This document shows, one piece after another, positions 22,666 through 28,694 of a stretch of 28,694 nucleotides of DNA. Positions within the stretch are counted from its first letter, which is position 1; every line of letters starts with the position of its first letter. The translations under genes were made by a program, and so were the position numbers. Source of the DNA: a virus; IMG/VR virus record IMGVR_UViG_3300022843_000050, positions 1-28,694 of that record; one strand, 5' to 3'. Below the pieces are notes generated by a model. It saw only the letters and a program-made list of their open reading frames with translations. It made no database searches and was not told where the DNA came from.

Positions 22666-24198
22666 ATGAAACTTATAAATAAATTTGAGCCAGAATTAAA
22701 AGATAGGCACGCAGAAAGACAATTAGTTTCAACATTCGTAGATGTAAAAGAACTTCCAGTAATAGAAATGAAATTGTTAGATAATATTGTTGAAGCAACA
22801 GTTAAATTTAAATTTTATTATAACAAAAGTTTGAAAGCTCCAATTCATAAAAAAGATATTAAAAGAACATCAATCTTAAAAACTTTAGAAATAGTAACTA
22901 GAGTTATCAGCGGTCCATCAGAATTAGTTTATTCAGTAGCAGCCAAACAAGCGTCAAAAATAAGTCTAAGTTTATCGACACAATTTAATCATCAATGGCA
23001 AAGAACATTAATGAATTTATTAAACGCACCTAGTAAAAATAAAACTATTTTAAATTTAGGTTTATATAAAAATAATAATTATGGAATTTTTGATATTGAA
23101 GAACCAAAAAATTTATTACAAAGATTAATGTCAGAGAATGATATTCAAAAAAAAGATTTAGCAACATTAGCTGGTGTTGATCAAGCAACTATTTATAGAC
23201 ACCTTAACGGAGAAACTGAAATTTCAAGAAACGCTGCTGTTAAATATGCAAAAGTTTTAGGATGTGATCCAACTAAAATTTTATTTAATGATTTAGTAAT
23301 TCCAGTCTGGGGATCTACAGATACAATGGAACAATTATTAATAGAAAAATTATATGTTTATGCAAGTGAGATTATTCCTTTAAAGGATCCTTTGAGTGTA
23401 ACATGTCCAAGAGAAATTTATAGACCTGATGTTAAAGCTATAAAAATAGATAGTCCAAATTCATCGTATCATGGTCATGTTGCTTATTATCATAATACAA
23501 ACTCACATATAGTTCTTGAAAATCAAATAGTTGTTATTGGAACTAAAATAAATAATGAAACTAGAATGAGATATTTTATTGGTACTTATAAAAAAAACAA
23601 AGATGGTAGAACTGTAGATCTACACACTATTGATACATCAGCTATTGATGTTTCTGGTGTTGAGCCAGATGAAGATCTTAATTCATTCGAAGATATAATT
23701 GGATTAACAGAAGAACAAAAAATTATAATTGAAAATATTACTCCAGAATTTGTAGCTCCAGTTGTAGCTTTAGTTGAAGATCGAAAAGTTAATGATCCAA
23801 TTAAATCTGCCATATTAAAAGCCTACGAAGAAATTTATACAAAAAGTAGAAAAGGTGATGCTCAAGTAATAGAATTTTATAAAGACCTACAGCGTAAAAG
23901 TGCTGCACAAAGTGAAATAGAAGATTTTGTTGATGAAGATACAACAGATTTTATGGATCTAATGGAAGCTAGAAAAGTAAAATCATTAATTAAAGCCGAC
24001 AAAGAACTTAATAAAGTTATTAGTACAGCTACTTATGGTTCAGAAAAAGATAGAAAAATAATTGGTGATAAAGTTAAAAAGATTAAATACGTATTAGATC
24101 AAGAAGAACAAAAAACAGTTGATGAAATGATTGCTAATTATGAAGAAGATTATGGAATAGATAGTTTAAATTTAACTCCAGAGGAGGTTGGCAATTAA
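22666..24198 (+). CDS. Long XRE-type DNA-binding regulator, 510 residues (519 from an earlier ATG)
   Basis: I choose the ATG at 22666 (MKLINKFEPEL) because the ATG at 22639 lies inside the palindrome and upstream of the likely -10. Neither has an SD. Numbered from the first ATG, the HTH spans about 158-217: LLQRLMSENDIQKKDLATLAGVDQATIYRHLNGETEISRNAAVKYAKVLGCDPTKILF, a clear Cro/CI-type domain. The 150 residues before it are helical and unrecognised. After it, residues about 250-345 are beta-rich (AIKIDSPNSSYHGHVAYYHN, IVVIGTKINNETRMRYFIGTY) and resemble a LexA/CI C-terminal fold, but I see no Ser/Lys catalytic pair. The last 170 residues are acidic and helical. It is probably the master regulator of the divergent operons, and its size is unusual for a phage repressor. 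Confidence 0.7.
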   Translation: MKLINKFEPELKDRHAERQLVSTFVDVKELPVIEMKLLDNIVEATVKFKFYYNKSLKAPIHKKDIKRTSILKTLEIVTRVISGPSELVYSVAAKQASKISLSLSTQFNHQWQRTLMNLLNAPSKNKTILNLGLYKNNNYGIFDIEEPKNLLQRLMSENDIQKKDLATLAGVDQATIYRHLNGETEISRNAAVKYAKVLGCDPTKILFNDLVIPVWGSTDTMEQLLIEKLYVYASEIIPLKDPLSVTCPREIYRPDVKAIKIDSPNSSYHGHVAYYHNTNSHIVLENQIVVIGTKINNETRMRYFIGTYKKNKDGRTVDLHTIDTSAIDVSGVEPDEDLNSFEDIIGLTEEQKIIIENITPEFVAPVVALVEDRKVNDPIKSAILKAYEEIYTKSRKGDAQVIEFYKDLQRKSAAQSEIEDFVDEDTTDFMDLMEARKVKSLIKADKELNKVISTATYGSEKDRKIIGDKVKKIKYVLDQEEQKTVDEMIANYEEDYGIDSLNLTPEEVGN

Positions 24199-24202
24199 GA
24201 TT

Positions 24203-24634
24203 ATGGCTATTAATAAAAAAATAAAACTAGCTAAACAATCAACAGTAATTGAATTACCAAAGCAGATTAAAGAATTAAAAATTACATTAGATAGAGGTAC
24301 TGATGGAAAATGGATTAAAGATTTAAATTATTATTATAATGTAAATCCTGATCGAACAGTAACTACTGATGATGCGGTTTTATTATTAAATAATATTATT
24401 TCAAAAAGTACACTTGAAAGAAACAGAAGAGATAACAAAGATGATGCTGGAGAAAGAGGTCCTCAATCTAGGTCTATATCACCAAGAGTTGTTGTTTATA
24501 AAATTATGTGGTTGATGCGATACAGAGAAGGTTTAGCTTGGATTAAAATAGAAGATGAACTTAAGCCTTCATATACAGTCACAGCTAGCAATATACCTTT
24601 GTCAAATGTCTTTGGCATTAAGAAGAACTCTTAA
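24203..24634 (+). CDS. Basic protein of unknown function, 143 residues
   Basis: Basic N-terminus (INKKIKLAKQ), a predicted beta strand and helix (VIELPKQIKELKITLDRGTDGKW), a TTDDAVLLLNNIISKSTLERNRRD helix, then a basic disordered linker (DAGERGPQSRSIS) and a C-terminal helix-rich part (RVVVYKIMWLMRYREGLAWIKIEDEL). No family is recognised. GAGGAGG at 24181-24187 lies inside the end of the preceding gene. The ATG at 24203 is 15 bases from it, and a TTG at 24188 would abut it, so the start is uncertain. It is probably co-transcribed with the XRE regulator and may be its partner. Confidence 0.5.
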   Translation: MAINKKIKLAKQSTVIELPKQIKELKITLDRGTDGKWIKDLNYYYNVNPDRTVTTDDAVLLLNNIISKSTLERNRRDNKDDAGERGPQSRSISPRVVVYKIMWLMRYREGLAWIKIEDELKPSYTVTASNIPLSNVFGIKKNS

Positions 24635-24695
24635 GACTTAAGATCCTAAACAAGCACTAATTTACATTTACATCCAATAACTGAATTTTCGTATC

Positions 24696-24713
24696 TGTCG
24701 TAAAATTTCGACA
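24696..24713 (+). promoter_or_regulatory. Operator-like inverted repeat over a start codon
   Basis: TGTCG and CGACA flank eight AT bases, and the right arm ends at the first base of the ATG of the nuclease gene. In DNA this is an 18-base near-palindrome suited to a dimeric HTH regulator; in RNA it would hide the start codon. No SD sequence is visible before this gene. Confidence 0.42.
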
Positions 24714-25783
24714 TGATTAAACAAACAAAGATTATAGATCCTTTAAAAGAATTACTTCTTTCTGGAAATGAAAACTTAACAAGCTTTGAAAAATTAAATG
24801 AACTTTTAAAAATTAACCATCACTCCCCCACTTCAAGTTCAATGCCTTTAGGAATATATGCGTACCGTTATTTGTTTAGTACTCAAGAACAAAGAAGAGA
24901 ATTTGATGGATCCGCAAATATGGCTTCAGGTGTTGCAGTCAACGATGCGATGCAATGGCATTACTCAAATAAAATTTGGTCGTTCAATCCAAACAAAAGA
25001 AAATTAGCACCACACTCTAATGATAAATTATCTAAAGACGAAGCTATTGCAAAAGCAATGGAAAAATTTAATGAGTATGTTCCTGTAAATGAAACAGACA
25101 GATTAAAAAAAGAATATTACCAAGAAACTATACCGCAAACTTGTCAGCAAGGCTTTATAGCTTTTGACAAAATCGGTGTTCAAAATTCAAATGAAGTTGT
25201 TGCAGAAGATAGCATCAACCATACAGACAACAGACTTTCTCTTCCAATCGTTGGTAGGACTGATTTACATTTCAAGGATTTTAATGCTTCAGAGCAATCT
25301 GTTGCAGCAACTTCTAGCGTCATGGCTAGGAGCAATGTCCTTTCGGTCCTTGAATTGAAAACGTCTTGGCAACGACCTGGTAGAGTAAAGAAGGATGGCA
25401 CTAGGTCTTTCTCATCGGCTAAACTGCCATCCACACCTAACATACTTCACCTTCAGCAGTTGGCGTTTTATTGTTGCGCTCTAAGAAAACAGATGACGGT
25501 ATCTCCGTATCTCATCTACCTAACTGAAGGTGATTTTATTATTTTTACAGAAAAGAATTGTGCTGATTTAGAACCAGCAAACTTAAAAAATTATTATGAG
25601 CAGTTAGTACAAAACTGTATTCGAAAAGAAAGGTTGTTGGCTAGATATGTTGACCTGGATGAACCAGATATGATTCTTTCTGAAATTGCTAAGGATTGTG
25701 AGCCTAATTTTGAGCATCCTTTTTACTGGAATATTGGAGCTAAACACCTCGCAAGAGCAAAAGAAATTTGGAGTACGAAATGA
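24713..25783 (+). CDS. RecB/Cas4-like PD-(D/E)XK exonuclease, 356 residues
   Basis: The core motifs are in the right order: a GVAVNDAMQWH helix near 73-83, GRTDLHF with Asp184, VLELKT with Glu214 and Lys216, and HLQQLAFYC near 246-254 (the QxxxY-type motif of RecB-family nucleases). Between the Asp and Glu motifs there is a 20-residue insertion. It ends with a helical region (YYEQLVQNCIRKERLLARYVD). Lying directly before an annealing protein, it most likely resects double-stranded ends to give single-stranded tails for recombination, like lambda Exo and its partner Beta, though its sequence type differs. The central part (about 25200-25450) uses more G+C-rich codons than its neighbours. Confidence 0.82.
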   Translation: MIKQTKIIDPLKELLLSGNENLTSFEKLNELLKINHHSPTSSSMPLGIYAYRYLFSTQEQRREFDGSANMASGVAVNDAMQWHYSNKIWSFNPNKRKLAPHSNDKLSKDEAIAKAMEKFNEYVPVNETDRLKKEYYQETIPQTCQQGFIAFDKIGVQNSNEVVAEDSINHTDNRLSLPIVGRTDLHFKDFNASEQSVAATSSVMARSNVLSVLELKTSWQRPGRVKKDGTRSFSSAKLPSTPNILHLQQLAFYCCALRKQMTVSPYLIYLTEGDFIIFTEKNCADLEPANLKNYYEQLVQNCIRKERLLARYVDLDEPDMILSEIAKDCEPNFEHPFYWNIGAKHLARAKEIWSTK

Positions 25784-25835
25784 TCTCTCCAACACTAATC
25801 ACTTACACAATCATACTAACAGGAGGTTACTACAT

Positions 25836-26417
25836 ATGTCAGCTGATAAATTAGTCTTAACTATTAACGACTTTAAGAAAAGTTTAAATGGTCAAACTAT
25901 AAGAATACACAACAACGATTACGCAACTGTTGCATTGCGGATTGGAATCTTACGAAGAAATTTAGGTACTACTGCAACAATATCATCAGACATAATTCAT
26001 CAAGACGATAAAAAAGTTATCGTTAGATCTGAAGTATTTATAGATGGTAAATTAGTATCAACTGGATTAGCAGAGGAATTAAGAGCTGCATCCAGGATCA
26101 ATCAAACTTCTGCGTTAGAAAACGCTGAAACTTCTGCTGTTGGAAGAGCTTTAGCAATGCTTGGCTTAACTAATGACAGAATAGCAAGTGCTGAAGAAGT
26201 ATCTGGTGCAATAGTTCAACAGGACCAGAAACTTACAGCAGCACTAAACGACTTGGCACAAGTCTCGCACGTCGGCAGTTACAAATCTTGGCTAACAACT
26301 AATCAAAAACTTATGCAAGAAGTTAAAGGATCTAATCCTATAGCTTATGCAGAATTTCTTGAAAGGTTTAACCAAGTTAAATCAAACCTAGAGACTAAAG
26401 GAGTTATCAATGGATAA
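25836..26417 (+). CDS. ERF/Rad52-like single-strand annealing protein, 193 residues
   Basis: The ATG at 25836 has the best SD of the plus arm (AGGAGG at 25821-25826), so I use it rather than the upstream in-frame extension. The core reads YATVALRIGILRRNLG, VIVRSEVFIDG, then LRAASRINQTSALENAETSAVGRALAMLGL. The last block is the signature of the ERF/DdrA group of annealing proteins (N-TSALENAETSA-GRAL). It coats ssDNA and pairs complementary strands. The preceding gene is its nuclease partner. The C-terminal 60 residues are variable and helical, suitable for SSB or nuclease contact. Confidence 0.85.
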   Translation: MSADKLVLTINDFKKSLNGQTIRIHNNDYATVALRIGILRRNLGTTATISSDIIHQDDKKVIVRSEVFIDGKLVSTGLAEELRAASRINQTSALENAETSAVGRALAMLGLTNDRIASAEEVSGAIVQQDQKLTAALNDLAQVSHVGSYKSWLTTNQKLMQEVKGSNPIAYAEFLERFNQVKSNLETKGVING

Positions 26418-26706
26418 CGCTACAACACAACCAATAACAGAGGCAGCTCCAAGAGCTGAACGTAAATCATTAGGAGTTGTTTTTCCTAATGTTAATAAAG
26501 AAAACCCAAAGTCGTACGATCTCAAAGGTACAATTACTTTACCTGAAGAGTTAGGTGGTAAGAAAATTAGGATCGGTGGTTACAAAGCTGAAGCTACTGG
26601 TGCTGGTAAGCTTCCAGCTGGTTCAACCTATTACTGGATGCACAGAGTAGAAGAGTTGGAGTTAAACGATGCAGCGACATCATTTGATCCAGCGAACTTG
26701 GAGTAA
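26410..26706 (+). CDS. Conserved-looking small protein next to the annealase, 98 residues
   Basis: The protein has a disordered N-terminus (NATTQPITEAAPRAERKSLG), then a beta-rich part with PKSYDLKGTITLPEELGGKKIRIGGYKAEATGAGKLPAG and YYWMHRVEELEL. It overlaps the annealase gene by eight bases and has AGGAG before its start. A compact beta domain of this size next to an annealing protein could be an ssDNA-binding or accessory factor, but I do not recognise a family. The acidic tail (LNDAATSFDPANLE) is reminiscent of SSB tails in character only. Confidence 0.5.
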   Translation: MDNATTQPITEAAPRAERKSLGVVFPNVNKENPKSYDLKGTITLPEELGGKKIRIGGYKAEATGAGKLPAGSTYYWMHRVEELELNDAATSFDPANLE

Positions 26707-26708
26707 TC

Positions 26709-26891
26709 ATGGACACCGATAAATATAAATCCATCGCACTTAATATGGAAACTTATAAAAAGCTACGTGTATTATCTGATGATCAATTTGAAATGCCGCA
26801 ATCTATGGCAAAGACTGCATCATACTTTATCGATAATGCTTTCGTAACATTTGAAGAAAACAAATCTAAAAATGCAAAACGAAAAGCTTAA
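26709..26891 (+). CDS. Ribbon-helix-helix-like protein, 60 residues
   Basis: The sequence KSIALNMETYKKLRVLSDDQFEMPQSMAKTASYFIDNAF has the spacing of an Arc/CopG-type domain: a short beta strand, helix 1 and helix 2 with a serine at the turn. Small dimeric DNA-binding proteins of this type are common phage regulators. The start follows the previous stop by two bases, with a GGAG about nine bases upstream. The C-terminus is strongly basic (EENKSKNAKRKA). It could be an early regulator of either arm. Confidence 0.58.
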   Translation: MDTDKYKSIALNMETYKKLRVLSDDQFEMPQSMAKTASYFIDNAFVTFEENKSKNAKRKA

Positions 26892-27141
26892 ACAGATCCG
26901 TTTAATCAAAGAAGCAGAGTATGGCTCATTCTCTAACAATATGAATAGTATTGGTAAAGCGTGGTCTGCTCTGCTGGGGTTAGATAGAGATATTCCAGGA
27001 CATTTAGTTGCCAATATGTATGTCGCTGCAAAACTTATTAGGTCTAGTCATAAATTTAAACAAGACACATACGATGATGCAGCAAACTATCTGCACCAGG
27101 CGGAGTTAATGCAAAAAGATAAAAATGCCAAAAATAATTAA
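26872..27141 (+). CDS. DUF6378-like small protein, 89 residues
   Basis: The series EAEYGSFSNNMNSIGKAWSALLGLDRDIPGHLVANMYVAAKLIRSSHKFKQDTYDDAANYL matches the pattern of the DUF6378 family: YG near the start, a conserved N-IG-W-A block, a VA-M...KL-R block, and D-Y-DAA-Y-L at the end. These are small helical phage proteins of unknown biochemical function that resemble MazG-like all-helical folds in layout. I use the ATG at 26872 over a TTG at 26851. It overlaps the RHH gene by 20 bases and the next gene by 17. Confidence 0.62.
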   Translation: MQNEKLKQIRLIKEAEYGSFSNNMNSIGKAWSALLGLDRDIPGHLVANMYVAAKLIRSSHKFKQDTYDDAANYLHQAELMQKDKNAKNN

Positions 27142-27418
27142 ATTTCCAAACACAATGATTAACCAATTGTCTGATGCACAAAAATTAGCAATGGAAATGC
27201 AAGCTGAAAAAAATATGTACGAAGAGCATATCGAAGACATTATGAAAGCTAAAGACTGGGATAGATTACCAAAGATTGATGGCAGAGCTTTAGAAATGTT
27301 AGCTTTGTTTGGAGATGTAATGACTTTCACACCAGAAATATCATCAAGACTTATCAGCAAGTTAGCTGAACAAATCAAACGTAACGAAGTTTACGATCCA
27401 TTGGAGGAATATAAATAA
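27125..27418 (+). CDS. Unknown acidic helical protein, 97 residues
   Basis: It is mostly helix, starting MPKIIKFPNTMINQ, with a Lys/Glu/Met-rich middle (AQKLAMEMQAEKNMYEEHIEDIMKAKDWDRLP) and a C-terminal amphipathic helix (SSRLISKLAEQIKRNEVYDPLEEYK). I do not recognise a family. It overlaps the previous gene by 17 bases and the next start by one (TAATG). It is clearly part of the small-gene operon. Confidence 0.5.
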   Translation: MPKIIKFPNTMINQLSDAQKLAMEMQAEKNMYEEHIEDIMKAKDWDRLPKIDGRALEMLALFGDVMTFTPEISSRLISKLAEQIKRNEVYDPLEEYK

Positions 27419-27762
27419 TGTCCAGAAAACTAGGCGACAAAGGCTACGACAGTTACATGAATTACCAGGCATTCAGTTCAGATATGCCAGTACAACAAAT
27501 TAATCAAACACAATGGTACTTAAAATTTGAGAAAGGCTTACCAGGTTTTTATCTAAAAACTGATGATGTCTTTCAACAAATGCCTACTTCAACTTTTATT
27601 GTAACAGCTACAAGAAGCACAATTTATGACTTCAGCGGCTGGCAACAACAGATGGAGAATTACTTTAACCTAACCAAAGAAGAAATATTATGCCTAACCG
27701 ACATAGAACACCTGAAGAGTTTGCCTTCAACAGAATCGTTGGAATTAACCTCAAATACTTAA
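27418..27762 (+). CDS. Unknown protein, 114 residues
   Basis: The sequence is rich in aromatic, Gln and Ser residues, with a beta-like WYLKFEKGLPGFYLKTDD and STFIVTATRSTIYDF, and a helical end (MENYFNLTKEEILCLTDIEHLKSL). GGAGGA lies at good spacing before the start. Its last 24 codons overlap the XRE gene in another frame. No family is recognised; the overlap and SD support both genes being real. Confidence 0.48.
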   Translation: MSRKLGDKGYDSYMNYQAFSSDMPVQQINQTQWYLKFEKGLPGFYLKTDDVFQQMPTSTFIVTATRSTIYDFSGWQQQMENYFNLTKEEILCLTDIEHLKSLPSTESLELTSNT

Positions 27763-28064
27763 GAAAAAATAGAAGCTTAACCCAAACAAGAGTTGCAAAA
27801 GAAATAGATGTTACTTTTCAACAAATCCAAAAATATGAAAAAGGTGCTAACGGCTTGTGCGCAAACAAGCTGAAAAAATTAGCAGACTTTTTTAAAGTTA
27901 AAATGGATGTCGTATTGGATCCAAATTTTATTACAGCTCACAGAGACTTTTCTGGCAAGATGGATTGGTTGCAGCATGAAGCAGATATTGAAATGGAACA
28001 AGAACGTCAAACTTTCCAAGAAAAATTTATGAAGGAGAATAAAGATGTCAATCATAAAAGCTAA
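27690..28064 (+). CDS. XRE/Cro-type helix-turn-helix protein, 124 residues
   Basis: The HTH covers residues about 14-70: FNRIVGINLKYLRKNRSLTQTRVAKEIDVTFQQIQKYEKGANGLCANKLKKLADFFKVKMDVVL. It has the classic LTQ-VA--I-VT-QQIQKYE-G pattern of phage Cro/CI proteins. The C-terminal 50 residues are acidic and helical (WLQHEADIEMEQERQTFQEKFMKEN). It is the second XRE protein in the arm and a candidate counter-regulator to the long one at 22666. It starts 73 bases before the preceding gene ends, with AAAGAAGAAA just upstream, so the start is uncertain but the HTH is not. Confidence 0.8.
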   Translation: MPNRHRTPEEFAFNRIVGINLKYLRKNRSLTQTRVAKEIDVTFQQIQKYEKGANGLCANKLKKLADFFKVKMDVVLDPNFITAHRDFSGKMDWLQHEADIEMEQERQTFQEKFMKENKDVNHKS

Positions 28065-28305
28065 ATATTGTGAGGTAGAAGTTCAGGAGCAAACAGCTGA
28101 AGATGCTGGAGCCAAATATATGGTGGTCCTGTCTTACGAGCCTGAAGATTCTTTTAGTAAGGAAATTGTATCTATAGTTATGACTAATAATAAGCCTAAT
28201 ATTAAAACGACTATAGATCTTGGAGATAAGATTGTTAACTCTGGAGTTCCTTTAACTGAAAAACCAAAACCAATAACAACGCCAGAAGGATTGTTTGGTG
28301 AGTAA
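28045..28305 (+). CDS. Unknown small protein, 86 residues
   Basis: It looks like a beta-rich domain (AKYCEVEVQEQTAEDAGAKYMVVLSYEP, IVSIVMTNNKPNIKTTIDLGDKIV) with a proline-rich C-terminus (EKPKPITTPEG). AAGGAGA lies at good spacing and the gene overlaps the XRE gene by 20 bases. No family is recognised. It could be a small nucleic-acid- or protein-binding factor. Confidence 0.48.
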   Translation: MSIIKAKYCEVEVQEQTAEDAGAKYMVVLSYEPEDSFSKEIVSIVMTNNKPNIKTTIDLGDKIVNSGVPLTEKPKPITTPEGLFGE

Positions 28306-28471
28306 GATTATTAAAACTACTACAGGCGAAGCTCAATTCATTATTGAAGAAGAATATCTGAACGAAGATAAAGCTATCGAAGGTAAGGATCCTGAAATTT
28401 CAAATGCGAATGTTTCAGATATTAAAATTGAGAATATTAAATATAAATTAAAAGAGGTTTTAAATGACTGA
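28298..28471 (+). CDS. Small acidic protein, 57 residues (GTG start)
   Basis: Translation from the GTG at 28298, overlapping the previous stop by eight bases, gives an acidic peptide: TGEAQFIIEEEYLNEDKAIEG, then NVSDIKIENIKYKLKEVLND. The stop at 28469-28471 overlaps the next start. Even packing and codon use like its neighbours suggest a real gene. Its function is unknown. Confidence 0.4.
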   Translation: MSKIIKTTTGEAQFIIEEEYLNEDKAIEGKDPEISNANVSDIKIENIKYKLKEVLND

Positions 28472-28694
28472 TCAAAAATTATCAAGATTAGAAAAAAGAC
28501 ACAAAGGTTTAGCAAGAGTAACAGCTAGTATTAATGATCTATATATCTACGGTGTTTATGAAAGTAATTATCCAGCTTTAATGGAAATATTAAATAATGC
28601 TAAGGATGCTTGTAAAGAAGAGCTAAGAGATACTCATATTGAAATTGTATCAATTACTAAAGCTAATGAGATAACTAAATTAACTCCGAGTACC
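28464..28694 (+). CDS. Unknown helical protein, 3' end outside the window
   Basis: The ATG at 28464 follows AGAGG at good spacing and reads 77 codons to the window end with no stop. The sequence is helical and charged (RLEKRHKGLARVTASINDLYIYGVYESNYPALMEILNNAKDACKEELRDTHI). It is too incomplete to assign. Confidence 0.5.
   Translation, partial: MTDQKLSRLEKRHKGLARVTASINDLYIYGVYESNYPALMEILNNAKDACKEELRDTHIEIVSITKANEITKLTPST

Noticed and set aside
25180-25443. Minus-strand 87-codon ORF within the nuclease gene
   Set aside because: Antisense reading of a gene with all PD-(D/E)XK motifs; no independent support.
25686-25835. 50-residue N-terminal extension of the annealing protein
   Set aside because: It overlaps the nuclease gene end; a strong AGGAGG and ATG at 25821-25838 mark the real start.
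1-28694. Integrase, lysis genes, RNA or DNA polymerase
   Set aside because: I looked for their usual motifs among all reading frames and found none; they may be outside the window, so absence from the phage is not claimed.

Overview
The window looks like a large part of an AT-rich, T7-like (podovirus-type) double-stranded DNA phage genome. The sequence is strongly A+T biased, genes are packed with overlaps of 1-20 bases, and there is no rRNA, insertion sequence, CRISPR array or recognisable bacterial housekeeping gene. The virion gene set (terminase, head-tail connector portal, scaffold, capsid, tubular tail proteins A and B, a gp13-like protein, internal virion proteins, a fibre with a T7 gp17-type N-terminus) is the podovirus order. 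The base composition and the combination of small genes resemble phages of marine low-GC bacteria such as SAR11 (pelagiphages), but the host is an inference and nothing in the window proves it.

Layout: two divergent arms meet at about 22.57-22.67 kb. The left arm (minus strand, 22567 down to 1) begins with three small genes (a nuclease-like protein, a possible winged-helix protein, a DUF6362-like helix-turn-helix protein). It continues with a zinc-finger-like HGG protein, the small terminase, a 247-base non-coding stretch, a 62-residue protein and the large terminase. Then come two small proteins with the same C-terminal tail, the portal, a Bbp19-like protein, the scaffold, a structured leader, the major capsid protein, a probable capsid accessory protein, a small cysteine protein, tail tubular proteins A and B, a gp13-like acetyltransferase-fold protein, four internal virion (ejection) proteins of increasing size, and the tail fibre, which runs off the left edge.

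The right arm (plus strand, 22666 to the end) begins with a long XRE-type DNA-binding protein, the obvious candidate for the switch regulator. A small unknown protein follows, then a two-gene recombination module (RecB/Cas4-like PD-(D/E)XK nuclease plus ERF/Rad52-like single-strand annealing protein). The rest is a tightly overlapping series of small genes: a ribbon-helix-helix protein, a DUF6378-like protein, a second XRE protein and several unknowns. The last gene runs off the right edge.

No DNA polymerase, phage RNA polymerase, integrase or recognisable lysis gene is visible; these may lie outside the window. The most interesting material is the non-coding structure of the virion operon (a hairpin-rich capsid leader and intercistronic hairpins without U-tracts), the paired KTLLG-tailed proteins before the portal, the unusual long XRE regulator with operator-like sequences at its start, the domain-rich giant ejection proteins, and the unexplained spacer between the terminase genes.
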